6,806 bases of DNA, taken from NCBI GenBank assembly GCA_023429345.1, contig JAEYVB010000428.1, positions 1 through 6,806 of the forward strand, in the 5' to 3' direction. Positions 4,887-6,806 of this stretch are shown here, piece by piece. The stretch comes from Planctomycetota bacterium (GTDB taxonomy: Bacteria; Planctomycetota; Phycisphaerae; Phycisphaerales; UBA1924). Every line of letters begins with the position of its first letter. The stretch's first letter is position 1. The notes below the pieces were generated by a model. That model searched no databases. It was not told the DNA's origin and saw nothing but the letters and a program-made list of their open reading frames with translations. Both the position numbers and the translations under genes were made by a program.

Positions 4887-5788
4887 CGTTTCGCTCCCGC
4901 GGGGCGCTTGTCCGTCTTCGGGGCCTTCGACGCGGACTGGACACCCGTCGCCGCGTGCCCCCCACCGTGCTGACCGTTGCTGTGCTGGCCGTTGCCGTTG
5001 GGCGACGCTTTCGGCGCCGGACGCACCGTCGGCACGCCCGGCCCCGGCATCGGATGATCGAACTCATCGCCCCGGAACAGCGAGCCCAGGTACACCCGCC
5101 GCACCATCTCGTTGTTGATCAGGTCCCGCGGCGTCCCCTCGGCAAAGACTTTGCCCTCGTCCAGGATGTACGCCCGATCGCACACCCGCAGCGTCTGCTG
5201 CACGTTGTGGTCCGTGATCAGGCAGGCGATCCCCGCCGTCGCCAGCCGCCGGATCTCGTGCTGCAGGTCCTCCACCGCGATCGGGTCCACCCCGCTGAAG
5301 GGCTCATCCAGCAGGATCAGCCGCGGCCGCGTCACCAGCGCCCGCGCGATCTCCAGTTTCCGCCGCTCGCCGCCGGAGCAGGTCCGGGCGGGGTCCTTGG
5401 CCTTGTGCGTGAGGTGGAACTGCGTCAGGAGCTCGGCCGCGCGGTCCAACCGCTCCCGCTTCGAGATCGGCAGCGTCTCCAGGATCGCCAGCAGGTTCTC
5501 TTGGACGGTCATCCGCCCGAACACGCTCGGCTCCTGGCTCAGATACCCCATGCCCAGCCGGGCCCGCTGGTACATCGCCATCCCGGAAACATCGTGCCCG
5601 CTGAAAGCCACCCGCCCGCCGTCGGCGTCGATCATGCCGATCGTCATCCGGAAGCTCGTCGTCTTCCCGGCGCCGTTCCGCCCCAGCAGCCCGACGATCT
5701 CCGAACTCTCGACATGGAAAGACACGTCGTTAACAACGACGCGGCCGGCGTACGCCTTGCGCAAGTTGGCTGCCTGTAGGAGCGGCAA
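4883..5788 (-). CDS. lptB: LPS export ABC transporter ATP-binding protein LptB, with added C-terminal tail
   Basis: Cytoplasmic ATPase of the Lpt machine that extracts LPS (or a similar glycolipid) from the inner membrane and drives it to the outer membrane. Numbered from the TTG at 5788: Walker A GRNGAGKTT (36-44), Q-loop YLSQEPSVF with Q85, signature CSGGERRK (137-144; Cys replaces the usual Leu), Walker B LILLDEP with E162 (157-163), D-loop GVDP and switch H194 in ITDHN. The match runs through VRRVYLGSLFR (229-239), where typical LptB ends (about 240 aa). A further 60 residues are Pro-, Gly-, His-, Asn- and Lys-rich and look disordered. The TTG at 5788 gives the standard MPLLQAANLRKAY opening; an in-frame TTG at 5833 would add 15 residues upstream, across the likely promoter. 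Coupled to the PEGA lipoprotein by a 4-base overlap. LptA, LptC and LptFG are not in the window, and another branched-chain-type ABC ATPase is a less likely reading. Confidence 0.92.
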   Translation of the reverse strand: MPLLQAANLRKAYAGRVVVNDVSFHVESSEIVGLLGRNGAGKTTSFRMTIGMIDADGGRVAFSGHDVSGMAMYQRARLGMGYLSQEPSVFGRMTVQENLLAILETLPISKRERLDRAAELLTQFHLTHKAKDPARTCSGGERRKLEIARALVTRPRLILLDEPFSGVDPIAVEDLQHEIRRLATAGIACLITDHNVQQTLRVCDRAYILDEGKVFAEGTPRDLINNEMVRRVYLGSLFRGDEFDHPMPGPGVPTVRPAPKASPNGNGQHSNGQHGGGHAATGVQSASKAPKTDKRPAGAKR

Positions 5789-5797
5789 TCGGCCCAG

Positions 5798-5806
5798 AGT
5801 GTAGCA
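5798..5806 (-). promoter_or_regulatory. Extended -10 promoter element before lptB
   Basis: The - strand reads TGCTACACT, an extended -10 (TGN plus TANNNT), nine bases before the TTG start at 5788, so the leader would be only about three bases. TTGACC at 5828-5833 resembles a -35, but it sits 24 bases away, too far for normal spacing. There is no Shine-Dalgarno site before this TTG. Confidence 0.45.
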
Positions 5807-5820
5807 GGAAGCGGCCCCGA

Positions 5821-5847
5821 GGGCCCCGGTCAAGGCCCAAGGGGCCC
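5821..5847. terminator. GC hairpin between the sulfotransferase gene and lptB
   Basis: GGGCCCC (5821-5827) pairs with GGGGCCC (5841-5847) around a 13-base loop, about 20 bases past the sulfotransferase stop. It has no T-tract on the - strand side. It may weaken read-through into lptB or may simply reflect G/C runs. Confidence 0.3.
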
Positions 5848-5866
5848 CGTTCCGCCCCGCACCCGG

Positions 5867-6655
5867 TCAGGCGATCGCTGCCTCCGGCTGGGGGGCGAAC
5901 CGGCCCCTGGGCACTGCCCCGGGCGGAACCCCCAGTTTGAGCATCTGCTCCTCAAAGAGCGCCTTGGCGTGCTCGTACAGCTCGACGTCGAAGCGGTTCA
6001 CCTCGCGGATCGCATCGATGGCATCCGACGGGATCTCCTCCAGCGGGGGCCGGTCGGGCGTCACGTTCTTCCGTGCCGCGTACGAGACATCGGCCCACCC
6101 GAACGCCCGGCCGAAGCAGCACAGGCTCTCCTCGAACCGGTCCACCAGGCCCAGCGCGGAGATGGAGTTGGTCAGGTTCCACTTGGCCTCCTCCACCAGC
6201 TCGCGCGAGACCTTCCCGACGGGGACGGCCCGGTGCGGACGGGCGCACAACCAGCGGACCTGGTCGTTGTCCACCTCGATCGTCGCCCGCGTCTCCGCGA
6301 ACTCCCGCAGGCCCATGCCCTTGTTGAAGATGATCTTGTGCAGGTAGTGCCCGGGCTGCGACTTCACGAAGTAGTACAGCGACACCGCCCGCTCGACCGG
6401 GTCGCGCAGCATCGTCATGTACAGCGCAGGCCTCGTCAGCACCTCATGGATGCCGAAATGCACGTGCCCCTGCAGCACGTCGAACTTGTCCCGCTCCTCC
6501 TGCGGCAGGCTCTTGAACTCCTCGAGCTGCGCCGGGGCGCCCGTGAAGCGGAACCCGTGCCCCATGCGGTACTGGCGCACCACGATATCCTGCAGCGTCG
6601 TGCCGCCGGCCTTGGGAATATGCAGAAAGATCAGGGGCGAAGGGGCTGGTCTCAG
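5867..6655 (-). CDS. PAPS-dependent carbohydrate sulfotransferase (sulfotransferase family 2-like), CTG start
   Basis: A predicted 262-aa enzyme that moves sulfate from PAPS to a sugar, resembling the heparan-sulfate 2-O-sulfotransferase branch. The 5'-phosphosulfate loop is IPKAGGTTLQ (13-22), GHVHFG (63-68) lies in the expected substrate/catalytic region, and the 3'-phosphate motif is LRDPVERAVSLYYF (83-96). DNDQVRWLCA (129-138) and NRFDVELYEHAKALFEEQ (220-237) match the family's later blocks. The PAPS loop lies upstream of the first ordinary start (GTG at 6583), and the in-frame stretch from there back to the upstream stop has no ATG, GTG or TTG. A CTG at 6655 sits seven bases after a perfect AGGAGG and gives a natural N-terminus. 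No signal peptide or membrane anchor is seen, so a cytoplasmic site is likely, in contrast to Golgi homologues. A sequencing error hiding an ATG is the alternative. The neighbouring divergent glycosyltransferase suggests a surface-glycan role. Confidence 0.88.
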   Translation of the reverse strand: MRPAPSPLIFLHIPKAGGTTLQDIVVRQYRMGHGFRFTGAPAQLEEFKSLPQEERDKFDVLQGHVHFGIHEVLTRPALYMTMLRDPVERAVSLYYFVKSQPGHYLHKIIFNKGMGLREFAETRATIEVDNDQVRWLCARPHRAVPVGKVSRELVEEAKWNLTNSISALGLVDRFEESLCCFGRAFGWADVSYAARKNVTPDRPPLEEIPSDAIDAIREVNRFDVELYEHAKALFEEQMLKLGVPPGAVPRGRFAPQPEAAIA

Positions 6656-6662
6656 GGCGATA

Positions 6663-6668
6663 CCTCCT
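6663..6668 (-). promoter_or_regulatory. Perfect Shine-Dalgarno site deciding the sulfotransferase CTG start
   Basis: AGGAGG on the - strand, followed by seven bases and CTG at 6655. The spacing is optimal. The in-frame ATC at 6661-6659 is only one base away, too close to be the start. Confidence 0.7.
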
Positions 6669-6682
6669 GCTTTGGCTTTCCG

Positions 6683-6711
6683 AGCGTAACTCTCGCCCCC
6701 GGGCCGGTCAA
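6683..6711 (-). promoter_or_regulatory. Sigma-70-type promoter for the sulfotransferase gene
   Basis: TTGACC (6711-6706, five of six matches to TTGACA) is followed by a 17-base spacer and TACGCT (6688-6683, TANNNT type). Transcription would start near 6676, giving a leader of about 20 bases that contains the AGGAGG. Of the promoters guessed in this window, this is the only one with both boxes at standard spacing. Confidence 0.55.
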
Positions 6712-6713
6712 GA

Positions 6714-6719
6714 TACCAT
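6714..6719 (+). promoter_or_regulatory. Possible -10 element of the divergent glycosyltransferase gene
   Basis: TACCAT lies ten bases before the GTG at 6730, with no -35 match at normal distance and no Shine-Dalgarno site. If real, the leader would be about three to four bases, and the element would stand back to back with the sulfotransferase -35 box. Confidence 0.25.
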
Positions 6720-6729
6720 TCCCCCCCAC

Positions 6730-6806
6730 GTGCCCGATCCGCTAAACATCTGCCTGATCTCCCGCGAGTACCCCCCCTTCTACGGCGGTGGGATCGGCTC
6801 CTATAC
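6730..6806 (+). CDS. Glycosyltransferase, family 4-like N-terminus (3' end missing)
   Basis: Only the first 25 codons are in the window. They read MPDPLNICLISREYPP and continue FYGGGIGSY. A short beta strand followed by S-R-E-Y-P-P and a glycine-rich G-G-I-G-x-Y/H turn is the typical opening of GT4 (GT-B fold) enzymes that transfer sugars from nucleotide donors in polysaccharide or LPS synthesis. The GTG start at 6730 puts this strand at the usual position, and there is no in-frame alternative close by. The gene is divergent from the sulfotransferase across 74 bp holding both promoters, which suggests the pair act on the same glycan. Family call is from a short stretch only. Confidence 0.75.
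   Translation, partial: MPDPLNICLISREYPPFYGGGIGSY

Noticed and set aside
4847..5779. A 310-codon + strand open frame opposite lptB
   Set aside because: Arg/Pro/His-rich shadow; the other strand encodes a complete ABC ATPase.
5789..5833. TTG at 5833 as the lptB start
   Set aside because: The added 15 residues are atypical for LptB, and this start would place the extended -10 element inside the gene.
5969..6745. A 258-codon + strand open frame opposite the sulfotransferase
   Set aside because: Low-information antisense shadow that also spans the sulfotransferase promoter; no domain recognised.
1..6806. CRISPR array, tRNA/rRNA, insertion sequence, phage or toxin-antitoxin signature
   Set aside because: No direct-repeat array, cloverleaf, transposase, integrase or paired small genes were seen on either strand. 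The lone Uma2 protein is not enough to call a defence system.

Overview
The window is a GC-rich, densely coded stretch of a diderm (LPS-type outer membrane) bacterium. Its features are an LptB-type ATPase, a lipoprotein with a clean lipobox, a PilT retraction ATPase, an Uma2-family (DUF820) nuclease-like protein and eukaryote-like carbohydrate sulfotransferase. Together with mixed Shine-Dalgarno-led and apparently leaderless starts, this fits Planctomycetota, perhaps a Phycisphaerae-like lineage. That placement is inference from gene content and style; no rRNA or marker gene is present. There are eight genes, two of them cut by the window edges, and no gene-free stretch longer than about 215 bp.

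Left part (1-2366, + strand): the 3' part of a CDP-paratose/tyvelose 2-epimerase-like SDR sugar-nucleotide enzyme runs in from the left edge. A stand-alone Uma2-family protein follows, then an unrecognised 238-aa protein with a membrane helix near each end. The last two have a -10-like hexamer placed so that transcription would begin at or next to the ATG. An imperfect hairpin lies between them.

Middle part (2367-4886): pilT is on the - strand, converging on the unknown membrane protein across 28 bp. It is divergent, across 215 bp, from a NeuD/PglD-type sugar O/N-acyltransferase on the + strand. That gene ends head-on against a small PEGA-domain lipoprotein gene on the - strand. The two stop codons form one palindrome, TAGCTA, with no spacer.

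Right part (4467-6806): the lipoprotein gene is translationally coupled (GTGA overlap) to an upstream lptB-like gene with an added 60-residue His/Gly/Asn/Lys-rich tail. Further upstream on the same strand is a PAPS-dependent sulfotransferase. Its true N-terminus, carrying the PAPS loop, is only recovered by accepting a CTG start behind a perfect AGGAGG and a -35/-10 pair. A family-4-like glycosyltransferase begins divergently and leaves the right edge.

Common theme: the epimerase, acyltransferase, sulfotransferase and glycosyltransferase all suit making or decorating a surface glycan. LptB and the PEGA lipoprotein suit envelope transport, and PilT suits surface motility. I see no phage, transposon, CRISPR, tRNA or rRNA, and no convincing new defence or other system. 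The interest lies in gene starts, gene junctions and a few unusual protein features.
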